64,000 nucleotides of DNA from Opisthocomus hoazin (Eukaryota > Chordata > Aves > Opisthocomiformes > Opisthocomidae), in assembly GCF_030867145.1 (NCBI RefSeq), contig NC_134433.1, positions 8,569,216 through 8,633,215 on the forward strand, read 5' to 3'. The first letter of the stretch is position 1. Every line of letters starts with the position of its first letter. The notes under the pieces were generated by a model. It was not told where the DNA came from and did not search any database. It was given only the letters and a program-made list of their open reading frames with translations. Positions 50,471 to 63,111 of the stretch are shown here, piece after piece. A program made the translations under genes and the position numbers.

Positions 50471-53400
50471 TAGTGAACCAAGTTGTCAGAAAGACATAAA
50501 TTGAAGAATATTTTTTTTTCCTGATTAACTTTGAACTATTTCTATACATGTAACAAGAAGAACCTTATTAACCCACTGAATACCAAGCAACAACAAAGTC
50601 TATGAAAGAATTGAATGTGGAAATAATACTTATTGTTGACTAGATCTACTAGTACTGATTTTAGGAAGAATGAAATGAGCTGCTTTTGCTATCTTATCTC
50701 TCTCATGCATCACCCCGACTAAGAACATAAAGTAGGCAAAAGAGAATACATGCTTGTGTGTATTTGCAAGAATATATGGGAATGGTCTGCATTCTGAGGT
50801 GTACATACTTTAAACCTATTGTGATGGAAGCAAATTCATAAACCACGAGATTCTGAAATAATTGAAATACAGATTTATGAAAGACTTAGTAATTTTAGTG
50901 TCTGATGAGATCAGATAAAAGAAATTCAACGTAATTCTGGTAGGCAGACAGCTTAATAAATGCATGCCTGGACCTACCTGAAATATTCCACTTCAAATAT
51001 TCAAAGAGAGAGATGAGACTCGGAGATACAAAGACAATGATAATGACTACAAAAGAGCTACAGAATGACAGAGATTTAGGTAAGAGGCGGTGGGTTTTTT
51101 AAGGTTTGTCACTGTGGTCTCTATTTGAGCCAAGGCTGCACAATAAATCACTTTTGGTTTTGAACCCAGTCTGCAATGATAAAATGTGAAGACAAACTTA
51201 GACCCAGACATTAGTATCTGGGTTGAATGTCTGGAAGGGCGGCAGCTTGAGCTACAGTTTAAACCTAACAGTGACTGACCTGACAGGAGAGCAGGCTATT
51301 CAAGTAATGCCACCATGCGTAAAATTCATCATGATTTTCAGTTTCAGATGTATTACAGAATCAATACTCTATCCTGTTCTCATAAAAGACCATATTGCAA
51401 AACTCCAGGGATGACTCATCTACTAATGTGTATATTTTTCTTGCATTTCAGTCCTCAGCACTGATAAACATTTGCCCAATTCTTTTTCCTTTGGAATATA
51501 CTGCCTGTACTAGCTGGAAGGGAGAGAGCCTAAGTGCTCTCCTTCTGGTGGAACTTTGAGAAATTCTGCACCTGCAGTTTGTTGAATCTGCTGCATCTCA
51601 GTGTATTGCTTATGGCCACATTCAGTCATGATTAACATTCAGGTAGCAACTGCTAATGACTTACTTAAAATACTGTTATGAAATATTTCATATTTTAGAA
51701 TAAAATTTAGTAGCAGAATAATCAAGAATAGATTCCCAACAGTTTTTCTTCAGACCTTTGCAGGCAGAACTAACAGTATGAGCCATTACTCAGTTTGTGC
51801 GTCTCGTGCCTTTGCATGCATCTTGTCGAACAAATACGTAGCAATGGACTCAACCATCCAGACTAACAATCTTTATGAGTCCAGTACGCTTCAAGAGCAG
51901 TCTTGTCTTACCAAAAAACTTCAAGAAAACCAGCTGGACCACCTGTGCTACCATGCTCTTCATTGGAAAATAGCTCCTTGGAAGATTCTCATTCTATGAG
52001 TTTCAAGAAATACTACATTTTTCGTTACCGCATCCTTTTTACCTCCTCAGCCTGAATTTCCTTTTAAAATGCTTTCTTTCACATTGCCTGGGTAATAGCA
52101 CAAAACACAGTGTGGATCCAGCATAAGCATACTTTAGGCTTGTGATAGCAGCAAATAAAATTTACATACTCTATACCGTAAAATCCACTTCTTTCATTAT
52201 GATTGACAAATAACCTATATATAACTTCCAACGTCCTGGAATACAGATCATGCTTTTGATTGGGCAGGGAGGCTTGTTCAGACTCTTCTACACCTTTTTA
52301 ATTAGGAAACAAACTGCAACTTTATAAAAAATTTCTTGAGGTGCTTACCTGAATAACTCATTTCACAAGTAACATTCTCCTTGATTGTATCCCTGTAATT
52401 CTGCCTCAAAAGTCATAGTAGAATACAGTTCCAGATTACAGTTCCAGCACATAATCACAGAGCAGTAAAAGATGAACACACTCCAATGCTTTTAACTGTT
52501 CCCTCCTTCTTCTCTGGAAGAAAAAAAAATAAAATTAAATTAAAAAAACCCTCTTTGCAAGTGAGAACATTTTACATTAACATCAGACAAAGGAGGAAGC
52601 TGCACATCGCTGGGGCAGAGCTTCCTCTTCTAGCTGAGATTTATTCAAGCACAGAACAGCTCATGGAGACCAACAGAAGGGAGGCATTATAGTTACTATG
52701 CACAGAAGACACTATCTTGCAAACCAATTTAACTGCTTTTGCCTTTACCATATTTTAGCTCGAGCTTACTTTTATTGGTGTACCTGATAACTGGATTTCT
52801 TGCATTTTAGGATTCTGGATGCTTCTGCCATAATTATAGCAGAAAAAGGCTGTGAAATCTGCATGGATTTGTGGAGGAAACTATGGAATTAAATGTCTGT
52901 TTAACCTACGTTTTGGCCTTTCTATCACAGTGAAACATTCATCCCCAGAAGAACCATTACTTGACCACTGCAGTCTCCACTTTTATACACCAGAGCCCTC
53001 TTCATTAAGAAGACAGCATAACAGATAAGGAGCCATTTATGATGAGTAATGACAGACAAGCATTGACAGAACAAAAATGGAGGCCTTTCCCTACGAGGCC
53101 TTTTTCTTCCTAGCCTCACTACTTCCACACTGAAAGAGAAGACTATTCTGCAAGTGAACACAGTATTTTAATCCCTACAGAGAATGTTAAGGGTAGGGTT
53201 AACTAAAAACTTGAGTAAACGTAGATTCAAATTAAGAATAATCTAATTTAGTATTGACAATGTCTTTACTTCCCAGAAGAGCATACTGCACAAACAAAAG
53301 TTATTGTCACCCTCCATGCTTTCAGTAAAGCAAAGTGCAAGCTGTATTCACCCTTTTGATAAGGGTAAGTACATGAAGACACTGTAGCCATGCATAAATG

Positions 53401-55238
53401 TTAGCACTGGGAAACAAATTCTGCCAGCAACAGAAGGAAACTTCCATCATTTTGAAGCTTTTAGTTATACTACCCACCAGATGCTGAAGTTGGTGACAGT
53501 TATTACGCAAATATTTAGAAGTACTTAAAGCTGTGATGAAATTTAGATACAAAATAGGGATTAAGATATATCTATTCTATCACTGATAGGTAGTCACCTT
53601 AGGCAGAGGGTAGCTTCCGCTCCAACAACACAAATGCGGGAGGTGGCCAGAGTCACTCTTTTCCTCGGCATCTTCTGCTATATTTTAATCAGCTTGTGAT
53701 ATAGAAGTCCGTAAAAACCTTGGCCAGACAAACACCTGCTTTTAATGAAACAACCCCAAAAAAATCTGTGAAATCGGACCAAAAAAATGTTAAGAGTGGG
53801 AAGGACAGTCCCACCAGTTTTATTGGTAATTGGGAGATAAAGAGCTGGGAGGAATTCCTTGCTCTGCTACTAATTTCCTTTGCTAGAGCAAAGAGACCTC
53901 AAGTCCCTAGCTCTAAAGCAAATGGTACCATCGATCCTTGAAAGGGAGAAAGAAAACAATAAACATTAAAACTTTGAAATACAGTTCTACTTAACATTTG
54001 ATTTTTGTTAATTAATGAACCAGATGTTTTCAGGCTTCAGCACTTGGTTCTTCAGGCTCTGTTTTGCATATAATATTCTTTACAAAATTTGCAACCACAG
54101 TAATAAAACCACAACATGAATCATTTATATTTGTTGATTACTTAGCAATACTAAACTAAAAAGTAGACATATTCATATCTCATACTTCTATCTATTAATT
54201 CTACTTGTAATCTCCTTCCATCCACCCTCCATTCTACCAGTAATTTCACCTGGCCTGAAGAAGCACTCAAAAAGTCTTCCATATCAAATTAAAAGGTATA
54301 TGAACAAAATCTGGCCTTTCTTTCTTGCCTGGAATCATGCTGGCATTAGCACACTTTACACACTTTCGATACAGCATAATATTACTACAGAGTCTCAGGC
54401 TGCTAATGAAAGAATTTTATTCTCGTAGTTTTAGTAGCTACTTTTGCTTAAGACAAGCTCAGCACCAGTGAAAGAACTATTATCTCTTTGTTCTTATGAG
54501 CCAGCAACCAGCAAAGTCTCTACGCGATACTTCAAAGTAGCTTTTGAGATGCTTTTCATTAATAGTTGATATGTAGTTTTCAATCATGTTCCCATGTTAT
54601 GTTACACTGTTGCCTTAAGCTAAAAATAACACACAGCAGAAAGTAATACATAATGCTACAACTCTTATCAATAAGAGCATTAATATCAACTGCAGCTGGT
54701 ATATTTACTTGAAAAAAGGTGTTACAATAATTTATTATTGTAAATCCCCAAGTTAAGTGATGCCAAGAACAACCTTTGTTTCAAAGTCTAGAGCAGTTGC
54801 AGGAGTTTAACTAGCTTTCTCAAAGGCACGGAAGAACTCAAGTCACTTGATTTTCTAAACTGTAAAAAAACCAAAATATTTTCTTTACCTCACAACAAGA
54901 CTTACATAAATCGGATGTTTTCTAACTTAGTTCATTAAGATGCTTCCTTAAGAAAGAATTAAGAAGTGCAGAATAAGGATGGTATAAATCAGCAAAGTGG
55001 TTAATCTGTTCAAAAAAGCCAAATGTAACTGAAGCCACCTGTATTTTCACTGCCTCCCTTCCCGCTCTCCCCCTTCTCTCCTCCTCTGAGGAGCTCCTAG
55101 CGTAGTCCTAGCAGAAGACCAAACCAGTCACACACAGCAAGACATTCGGATCTGAAAAATCCTGCACTGTAGCAGGATCGCAGCAAGAATTTACCAGACG
55201 CCACAGGTCAGAGGCATTCATCCCTTTCGTCCACTCAC
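50471..55238. other. Intergenic, nothing recognised
   Basis: AT-rich sequence with no transposable element, exon or RNA gene that I can support. Confidence 0.7.
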
Positions 55239-55303
55239 CTGTTTCCAGCAACAAGCCTCGTTGGTATTCCTCATCTGCTTCAAAGCCGTTTTCCCTTGGG
55301 CTT
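55239..55303 (-). other. Candidate exon, unassigned
   Basis: A 65-nt stretch has a strong minus-strand acceptor (taatttctacag) and a consensus donor (AACAG|gtgagtgg). It is open in two frames (one reads SPRENGFEADEEYQRGLLLE, the other AQGKTALKQMRNTNEACCWK) and closed by TGA after seven codons in the third. It could be a non-coding 5' exon of SPNS3, part of an unannotated minus-strand transcript, or a chance pair of splice sites. Confidence 0.22.
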
Positions 55304-58300
55304 CTGTAGAAATTAAATTCAATGATAGAGTACTTGTGTATACTATAAGAATTATGGTAGTATAATTTTCCAGTAGAGGCAAATATCATATTATATGATA
55401 ACACTACAGCCCACAGATGTCTGTAGTTACACTGTCTTAACCTATTTTGCTTCCCATATGGGACTAATCCTTGTATATTGTATAACTGCATTCACATTAA
55501 GGGATTTGCCACTTGAACCACGTCAGTATAGGTCGTGTTGCTGATGCTCGTCTACAGCCCTTGTGCAGATTACAGTTTTATCTGTTGCTCCGCTCATCTC
55601 TATGGCAATTTGCTATGAAACACCTACCTGTCATGCACACTTATTTTCTTCCCTTTTGTGGACTGTACTAATTTTTGTACTAGCAATGGCGCTAGAACAT
55701 GTCACATACAAATATAAGTATATCTCAGAGAACTGCAAGTTTACTATTCTAGATGATTCCAGGAAAAAATGAATGAACTTTGTTGCCGAGTACTTCACAC
55801 ACCTCCTTACCAACAATTATCAGCCACAATTGGAGGTAAGTTATATCAACTATGAAACATTTTGCCAAATGTGAGCGAAAGCAAAGAATTTACCAGTTTA
55901 AAAGGCAACAAAAATTTTAAAGTGTCATTCTTTATTTTAAACCAAATATGTCTGTCCTTTTAACATTCCTATTTAAAGTAAAATGTGAAATAAGGGCAGC
56001 CTACACTACAGTGAAATTTAGAATCACGAAGTGCAAAATACACAAGCAGTCCACACTTGCTGCAGAAATTTCAGAGAAAGTCAAAACACCAAACTGGTGG
56101 GTGTTACTGAGTAAGTGGCTATAAATAGCATGTTGAGTGCTGAACCAGCTTTTTACAACGCTAGCTTCATCTGCAGGTGCAGAAAGAAAGTGAATTCTTC
56201 ATTTCAGTTTATTCAACAAGTTAATTTTGATGACTGGTTCATTCAGATATGAGAACTAAACAGGGATTTGAAAAAGGAAGCCAGCTCATTTTTCCCTTTT
56301 CCAAACTATGAGCAAAATCAAGATGCAGAATGATTAACTCTAACTTGTGGGATGATAAGATCTGGTAGTATTAATATCTTGGAAGTTGGGGGAGCTAAAA
56401 ACAAATTTTCGTCTCTCAGTAATGATTCCTTTTTGCATTTTAACTGAATCCCATCTAAATGTAACTTAACAGAAATAATCAGTTAAAAGCTCACATTATC
56501 TAATAAACAAAAGATCTCGAATGTTACTTAACAAATAAAAAAAAAATCAAAAGTTTGAATAGATATATGTTGACATACCTTAATGATTAATCCTGTCCTT
56601 CTGACTGACAAAAAGTAATGTCCTGCCTAGCACAAGGAATCTGCTTTTATTTAAGAAAAGCATTAAGAATTATAAATGTAAAATAAGATTAAAGTAAATC
56701 ATGTAAATTGAGATTTCCTGCTTGCCATTTTAAATCATGAATCAATTATTTAAATCTCTGGTTTAAGCCAACAATAGAAAAAGGAAGTAATGAAAACAGT
56801 ATTTTAACTTGTGGCATCAAATTTATATATAAATAACCATTCTCAAACATATGTCCTTGTTTTCTTCAAGTAAGAAGACCGATGTTTATTTTCTTCCAGT
56901 AACGTGCCAGCATTTCAGAACAGGCAAATCAATTACTACCTGCCTCATATTTCACATCCTTGTATTTGTTCCAAGGATTGAAAACTGACACAGCAGTGGA
57001 TCTCATGACTGCTTTCCATCAGGTGTATTAAACCAATTGTCAATTAGGTCAGGCATTGCAGGTTGCAAAGCAAAAATTTCTCACACTCGGTTCTTCAGAA
57101 ATATGGGCTAGAAAACTGCAATTTTCATTTTAGTTTAACCCTCCCCATGACTATTATGGCATTCAAGCCAGTCTTTCATCATTACTTTAATTTCTGCTGC
57201 TTTCGTTTGCTGTCAACTGTTTCTCACTAATAATGAGGGAAGAAATCCAATTCTGAAGAAATTATGTCCACGTTCTGTAAAGTGAACACCTCTTAGGTGG
57301 GCATTTTACCCTGATCCTAGCATTAATGACAAGGCAAAGTCTCAGTTTCCCAGCTGACAATGTTATCTGTTTAAGTAATAGTTTAAGCTTATACAAATAA
57401 AGTTTAGAACAAGGTCGTTCTGGTTTACTCAAGTCTTAAACAGCGCCTTCCTGCCAAAAGTCTGAGTCAACACCACCATAAGAATCCGTAAGGATTTCCT
57501 GCAATTCCAGAGACTGTTTTACCATGACCATTCCCGTCAAGGTTGATTCATACCAGAAATCTTACCCACAAGTCACCTCAAAACACTTTGTTTAGGTGTC
57601 ACCCTTCTCTGAACAACTTAGGCTCCATCTATATACCTTCTCCCTGGCTCAAGCAATCATTTTCCACGCTTCATGCCACAACCGAAACCTTTATCTGTGG
57701 TCAGTGACCTTATTAAGGAATGACAGCCAGACACATGGTGAAGTTTGAACATGACAGCCATTGTGGTTTCATGTATCAGGGAACAGCAGTCAGGACCAGC
57801 TCCTATTTCTGGCTTCAGTACAGGCTTGCTCTGGCATCTTGGGCAGGCCATTTTAGCACCACAGACTGCCACACACATCCATCCTAACTATTTGGACTCT
57901 TAGGGAAGAACGGAGATTCTTACCTCTACAGGAGATCATCAAGGACTAGTGTTAACCCAGCGGGACTCTGATCTTAGTTGGAGAACCTAAACATTGCTAC
58001 AATACAAGCAAATCTAAACATTTTCATCACACTCTGCACCAAGGTATGTTCTGAAGAGATGTGTTGTAGCAGCTGCAGCAATTCCCCTACCAGGTTTCTC
58101 TCTGTTTGCCATGCTACTGATTCACTAGTCCATTTTTTCTAGGAAACCCTCCTTCTTCACCCCCCCTCCACCTCCCAGTGAAACATGAGCCCAACAACTT
58201 TTGAGTAACAGTTAAACTTTTGAACCTGTTATGTAGGAGTAGCCTTGAACTTATGCAAAATACTTCTGGCCAGACTGATGTGTTCAGCCCAGGTTTAGTC

Positions 58301-58966
58301 CCCTACTTTATTTACAGGTCATACCCAATCAAAAACAAAACAGCTTTTAGTCCTTGTTGTGCTCTTATTCAAGCCAGCAGGCAGCTATGAATCGAAGACA
58401 AAATAAAGTGAATTGCTGTCTCCTTTTTCCCAAATTCTCTCTTAACAAGGAATCTTCAGAGCATTTGCCTTTATGATACACTTCCATGGTACTGGCCAAA
58501 TGTTACTTTCGTATACAATATATGAAAAAGTAATTGGGATTTTACTACTCACAGGCAAACTCAGTCAAGGCTCTTTCAGAGACTCCTTAGAGGCAAACTA
58601 CTTGTGTATCAGCGAATAAACAGAAAAATCAAGTATAAGGGGGTAGACTGGTGCACCACAGCTCAGCAAAAGGATACTTTTTCCTGGTGACAATTTGGAT
58701 CCAGAATGTAAGCCCTTAAAAATACTTGGCCTTTACTGCTAAGAAAACAACCTGTTTGCTAGATACAAACTGCAAGAAACTCCAGCCTGCAAACATTATA
58801 ACGGACATATAAATGGTGTCTATTTGCCTAACAGCAACTTTTTTTTTTTAAGCCTAAAAACTGATTCCTCACATTGCTGCCACTTAAAATGTCTCCTTAC
58901 TGACTCCAGCATGTAAAATTAGATGAACACTGCAGAACATGTTACAGGGAGCTATGCCTATCTTAC
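55304..58966. other. Intergenic; weak exon candidates only
   Basis: A 48-nt minus-strand candidate (56579-56626) has acceptor ccttgtgctag, donor TTAAG|gtatgtc and an open phase-0 frame. A plus-strand candidate at 55755-55837 ends at TTGGAG|gtaagt. Neither can be told from chance by eye. No repeats were recognised. Confidence 0.5.
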
Positions 58967-59103
58967 CATCAGCTTTTTGTTTTTGCCAAGAAGCTGAAGT
59001 AGGAGAGCAGATGTTGCTAACAGTGTGAATCCAGCTGGAAGACTCTCTACTGAACAGAAACTATCTACTAGTGTAATCTGTGATTTGTGTCGTGAACGAG
59101 GAA
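58967..59103 (-). other. Candidate coding exon, unassigned minus-strand gene
   Basis: This 137-nt stretch has an excellent acceptor (tttgactttctcccccag) and donor CTGATG|gtaagat. Its frame is open for 45 codons, with a hydrophobic segment AGFTLLATSALLLQLLG followed by basic KNKK, like a signal anchor or membrane helix. I do not recognise the protein. A phase-compatible start exon may lie at 59742-59766. An open frame of this length is expected by chance often enough that the call stays weak. Confidence 0.22.
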
Positions 59104-61566
59104 CTGGGGGAGAAAGTCAAACGAAAGACATCATATTGAAGCAAAGTAAGATGCTGAATGTGAAACCTTGATCCTTTTTAAGGTGGCAGAAAGACTTCCA
59201 GGATTTCCTATTCTAACCACAAGACGAATGATTAAGATAATACACCCTTGTCAAGGGAGAAGATTAATGTAGCAAGGACCACAGCAAACAGCTGTAAGAT
59301 CTGAACAGTCATTATATAAGAAATGATCTCAGGAAAGAGAAAATAATCTAAATTCTTATTGCCCTTCCTTTTAATGCAGAGATGGGAGAGATGGTTGCAG
59401 AGAGACACAGCTGCATGCCAGAGACAGTAAAGCAAATTTAAGAAAACAGTCGCTCCTATCTTGAGATCTTTTCCTAATATGTACTGCATGTTGCCTCAGC
59501 AGGTGTTTGTACATAGGGAGTACCGAAAGTAGATATTAACAGAAGATCACTTAATCTAGCCAAGGAAAGGCTTTTATCTCTTCTCAGATAGCCTGTTGTG
59601 TTTAGGGACAGGCAACATGAACTGTGACCCAACACAGTTCCCATTCTGCTGTAGCATGATGGCTTCATTCTCATGACGGGATTCCACAGAGTCTTCATTG
59701 CTGTACGAAAACACAAAACTAGTTTATGTCTTGTCACATACCTGCCCTCACCAGCAGCAGCCACATTCTACATTTTGCAGCTGCACACAAACTGATTTGA
59801 CAGAGCAAGGTTAGAGTACTTTAAGTCACCAATGCTTCCTATAATGAAACACATATTACTTTTATAAACTAGGGTTGAATCTACTGCCAGAATAAAGGAA
59901 TCCAGGTCATCTGTGCCAGCTTAAACCATACCCTTTCTCTCCCAACCGACAGCCTCCTATGATCCTTACAAGGAAAATCATACACAAGCCATAGGACACT
60001 GTAGGAAACTTCCCTTCTTAAGATGACTGCAAGTGAGTGACCTAATGGTGAACAATTCAGGATGATTTTGATTACTAGAATGTAATAGAAATAGAGTTGT
60101 TTCATGAAACCTTTCAGTCTTCAACGCTGTAGTTAGGTCCTCTATTAATAGAACTGTCAGAAACATGTACTCATGCCTGAACTAACATCAGGTACAGAAA
60201 GCTGAGTGAGTGAATTCAGTGCTGCCTTAACTGACATTGTGAGAAAAGCCTATCTTTTATTCCTGAAAGAGAAATACCATCCACAATAGCGTCACTTCCC
60301 ATCAGCTCGCCTGAATTCCAATCTGGGTGGCTGTCTCTTAGCATAATAAGTTTACAAAATGCACTTGCACATGATAGCCTTCTCTGTTTAAACGGATAGA
60401 TTATTTTTTAAGATGGAATGAATCTGACTGAAGCAATACAAAATAGATTTAGGAGAATCAACATACAAAGGAGAAAGACTTTCGCAAAGACTTTCTTTGG
60501 CTAAGAACACCATTTATGAGATGAATTTCAGTAACAGTAGCATACACTGTGGGATGTCTTGTATCATCCTGGTTTAATCATTGAGGAGGACACAGATCTA
60601 ATCAGAACTGCAAGAATATCTGGGAATAGTATTCTGATTAATTGTATTAGCAGAGTAATGAAACTCTCCGACTATGCTAGGCCTTCCAAATTGCAGCATG
60701 GGAAATGACTTTCACATTGCAAACTAAAGCCATCTCTCTTATAGGTTAGTTCTCTTTCTTTCATTGCAAGCCAAGTTTGGTGTTCACAAACAAAATAAAC
60801 CCTTTGCAGTAGAAAAAATAAAGGGAGCTGTTTTTCTAAAGGATTTGAACATCTTGACAAACCAACACAGGATAAATCCCTTTGCAGTAACTTCTGCAAG
60901 AGAGCAGTGAGTTTCCTACTTTCTGCCACTAGTAATAATGGTTCATCCAATTAGCCAGAAAATTCATTTCCTTGAGAATTAAAGTGTAAACTCAAAGACT
61001 CCAATAGGGCACTCAGAGCCTATGGCAGCAGAGCAGAGCAGCCCATTCCTTTTATTTTAGAGTCTTACACGCCTGATTATCACAGTATATTTTTCAATTA
61101 GCACATGAATATCCAGCCAATTGGTATTTTTGTCAGTCCCTAGCCAATTACTTAATTCTTTGCAACAAACTATCTTCATTCTTAGCTCTTCCTCTCAACA
61201 GTGCCTGTCCTCAGACTTGCAGACATCTTCCAAAAGCTCCTTTTCCAAAGGCTTTTGCTGGAGATCCAAAATCAAGCCTACGCCCTTCAGGGACAAACTA
61301 ATGCAGGAGAGTCCCTTTACCTCAGCAGCACAGCAAGGAGTTTGGCTCTGGCCTGTTACACCTCTTTCTCTTTCCTGGGCACATCTTCAGCCCAGCAGCG
61401 CGCTCCCCCTCACGCAAGCATCGCCATCACACCCACAGACAAAAATCTCCTACAGTTTGCAGCAATCCTGCGTGAGCAACTTTCATCCAGCAGCTGCTAA
61501 CTCTTATTAGCCTGCCCTTTTTAGCTCCTCCTCAAAAACTCAGGTATTTTACTAGGTTTTGGAGAT
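59104..61566. other. Intergenic, upstream of the UBE2G1 island
   Basis: An 85-codon minus-strand open frame at 59232-59489 is hydrophobic but has no donor and no family resemblance. No repeats or RNA genes were recognised apart from the 59.7-kb candidate start exon. Confidence 0.6.
59742..59766 (-). other. Candidate start exon pairing with 58967-59103
   Basis: An ATG at 59766-59764 with A at -3 opens MWLLLVRA and reaches a strong donor (GGCAG|gtatgtg) leaving one base. This is exactly the phase needed by the candidate exon at 58967-59103. An alternative donor (CTGCTG|gtgagg) lies 14 nt earlier and would not keep phase. Confidence 0.15.
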
Positions 61567-61808
61567 ATGAGGGACAAAATGCCCAGATGGCTTCTGTTAC
61601 TTACTGCCCTGTATCTAACAGCCTTGTGCAGTGTGGTAGCTGAGGGAAGACGCGTCTCGAACAGGGAGCGGCCAGCTGTCCCTCAGAAGCCCCTCTGCCC
61701 TCAGGGAGGCAGCCAGCAACACAGTGACCGTCCTGAGGAGGGACGGCGCGATACGCCCCTCTGAGAAGAATCCTCCTCAACAACAGCTCTCTGCGTGCCC
61801 CTCTGCAG
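61567..61808 (+). other. Possible upstream exon with a signal-peptide-like frame
   Basis: A 65-codon frame starts MRDKMPRWLLLLTALYLTALCS, which fits a signal peptide (basic start, leucine-rich core, small residues near AEG), and stops at 61764. A consensus splice donor CTGCAG|gtgaggg follows at 61808. It could be a non-coding first exon of UBE2G1, a promoter-associated RNA, or chance. Confidence 0.15.
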
Positions 61809-62225
61809 GTGAGGGCTTTAAAAGAGAGGGGAAGCGACCTTCTCAGCATGGCGGCCGAACGGCGGCTCGCCCCGCCTCCCTGCCCTACATCCCCTCCCAA
61901 GATGGCGGCGCGGAAGGGCCGGCGGCCGGGCCGGAGTGCGCCTGCGCGCCGCGGCCCGGAGTGCAGCGAAATTCCTGGCGGGCGGGGGGAGGAGGAGGTG
62001 GCGGCGGTGAGGAGGAGGAGGAGGAGGGCGGCACGGAGCCACGGCCGTGCGCCCCTGCCAGGGACCCTGCGTGCTGTGGCGGCGGCCGGCGCGGAGCCAG
62101 ACCCGCGGGGGGCGCGGTGCGGGCAGGCTGAGGGCCCCTCGCCACCGCCTCGGGCTCTCGCAGCACCAGGAGCCGCGCCGTCCCCGCCGCCGCTGGGACT
62201 CCCTCCCCGGGCGGAGAGGGGGAGA

Positions 62226-62271
62226 ATGACGGAGCTCCAGTCCGCCTTGCTACTGCGGAGACAACTAGCAG
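62226..62271 (+). CDS. UBE2G1: UBE2G1 coding exon 1 (partial gene)
   Basis: The ATG at 62226 opens MTELQSALLLRRQLA followed by a split codon (G|..), with donor GCAG|gtagcc at 62272. This is exactly the start of the ubiquitin-conjugating enzyme E2 G1, about 170 residues long and near-identical across vertebrates. The N-terminal helix contributes to E1 and E3 contact. The enzyme takes ubiquitin from E1 on a catalytic cysteine encoded in a later exon and works in the cytosol with RING ligases such as CRL4. Only this first exon is in the window; intron 1 runs past the right edge. The start is supported by homology and by its place inside the CpG island. Confidence 0.95.
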
Positions 62272-62413
62272 GTAGCCGGCCCGGGGGAGGGAGGCGATCC
62301 GCCGCCGGGCGGTGGGAGGCCGGCCGCTGAGGGGCCGGGGCCTGCGGTGCGGGCAGGGGCGCCGGCTCGGGGGAGGGCGGGGGGTGTGTGTGAGGGGGAA
62401 GGGGAGGTGACGG

Positions 62414-62430
62414 CCCCCCCCCCCCCCCCC
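62414..62430. repeat. Poly-C run, 17 bases
   Basis: A homopolymer in UBE2G1 intron 1, about 140 bases after the first exon. G-quadruplex potential on the minus strand. Confidence 0.95.
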
Positions 62431-62545
62431 GCCGCTTTCCTGCCCAGCCGGGAGCTGAGGGAACTAGGCCGAGGGGGGGAGGGGGAGCCTGCCCGGCGAT
62501 CGCTGCCAGGGGAGCCGGGGGAGGGCTGCGGAGGGCCGTCATGGC

Positions 62546-62569
62546 GGGGGGGGGGGGGGGGGGGGGGGG
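62546..62569. repeat. Poly-G run, 24 bases
   Basis: An unbroken G homopolymer in UBE2G1 intron 1. Strong G-quadruplex potential on the plus, transcribed-sense strand. Confidence 0.95.
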
Positions 62570-63092
62570 AGCGTTTCCTTCGCTGCCCCCATCCCGTCAG
62601 GGAAGTGGGGGTTGGCAGCGGCCCTGCTCGCTTGTCCTGCGTGCCTGGCAGCCTCCCCGGTCTCTCCCGCGGCCCTTTCTTCCCAGGGAGGGGAGAAGGG
62701 AACCGGAGCTTTTCTCCCCGCAGCGTGGGGGGATGTGTGCGGGGAAGCCTCGGTGGCGTGAAGGGAGATTCGTCGGGCACCGAAAAGCGGCGGCGGAGGG
62801 AAGGGTTCCCCCCCCGCCCGGGAAGCGGTACTCGAGGCGCGGGGTGCATCGCCCCGCTACGCGCACCTTCCTGCGGGGACCCGAGGTGCCCCCGTCCCGC
62901 CTCCCCTCCGCGGCTCCCACCCTCACCTCCCGTGCCCTGCGCCGGGGAGGGCGGATCGGGAGGGGGAGGCCGCTTCCCCCTTTGTTGTCAGGAGCGGAGC
63001 CGGGGGATCTGCGGGGGGAGCGGGCCGGGCGGCCCCGGGATCCGGGCGGGTGGAACCGGGCGCTGGGGAGGGCGAGCGGGGCCGCGTGCTGC

Positions 63093-63111
63093 GGGGGGGG
63101 GGGGGGGGGGG
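63093..63111. repeat. Poly-G run, 19 bases
   Basis: The third long G/C homopolymer within 700 bases of the same CpG island. Confidence 0.95.

Noticed and set aside
55755-55837. Plus-strand exon-like segment ending TTGGAG|gtaagt
   Set aside because: The donor is good but the acceptor is weak, no partner exon was found, and it lies on the opposite strand from the other candidates.
57657-57878. 73-codon cysteine-containing minus-strand frame
   Set aside because: No recognisable zinc-binding spacing, no splice signals and no homology that I know.
59232-59489. 85-codon hydrophobic minus-strand frame
   Set aside because: It could suggest membrane helices, but there is no donor or acceptor in phase and another frame is equally open, so it is not separable from chance.
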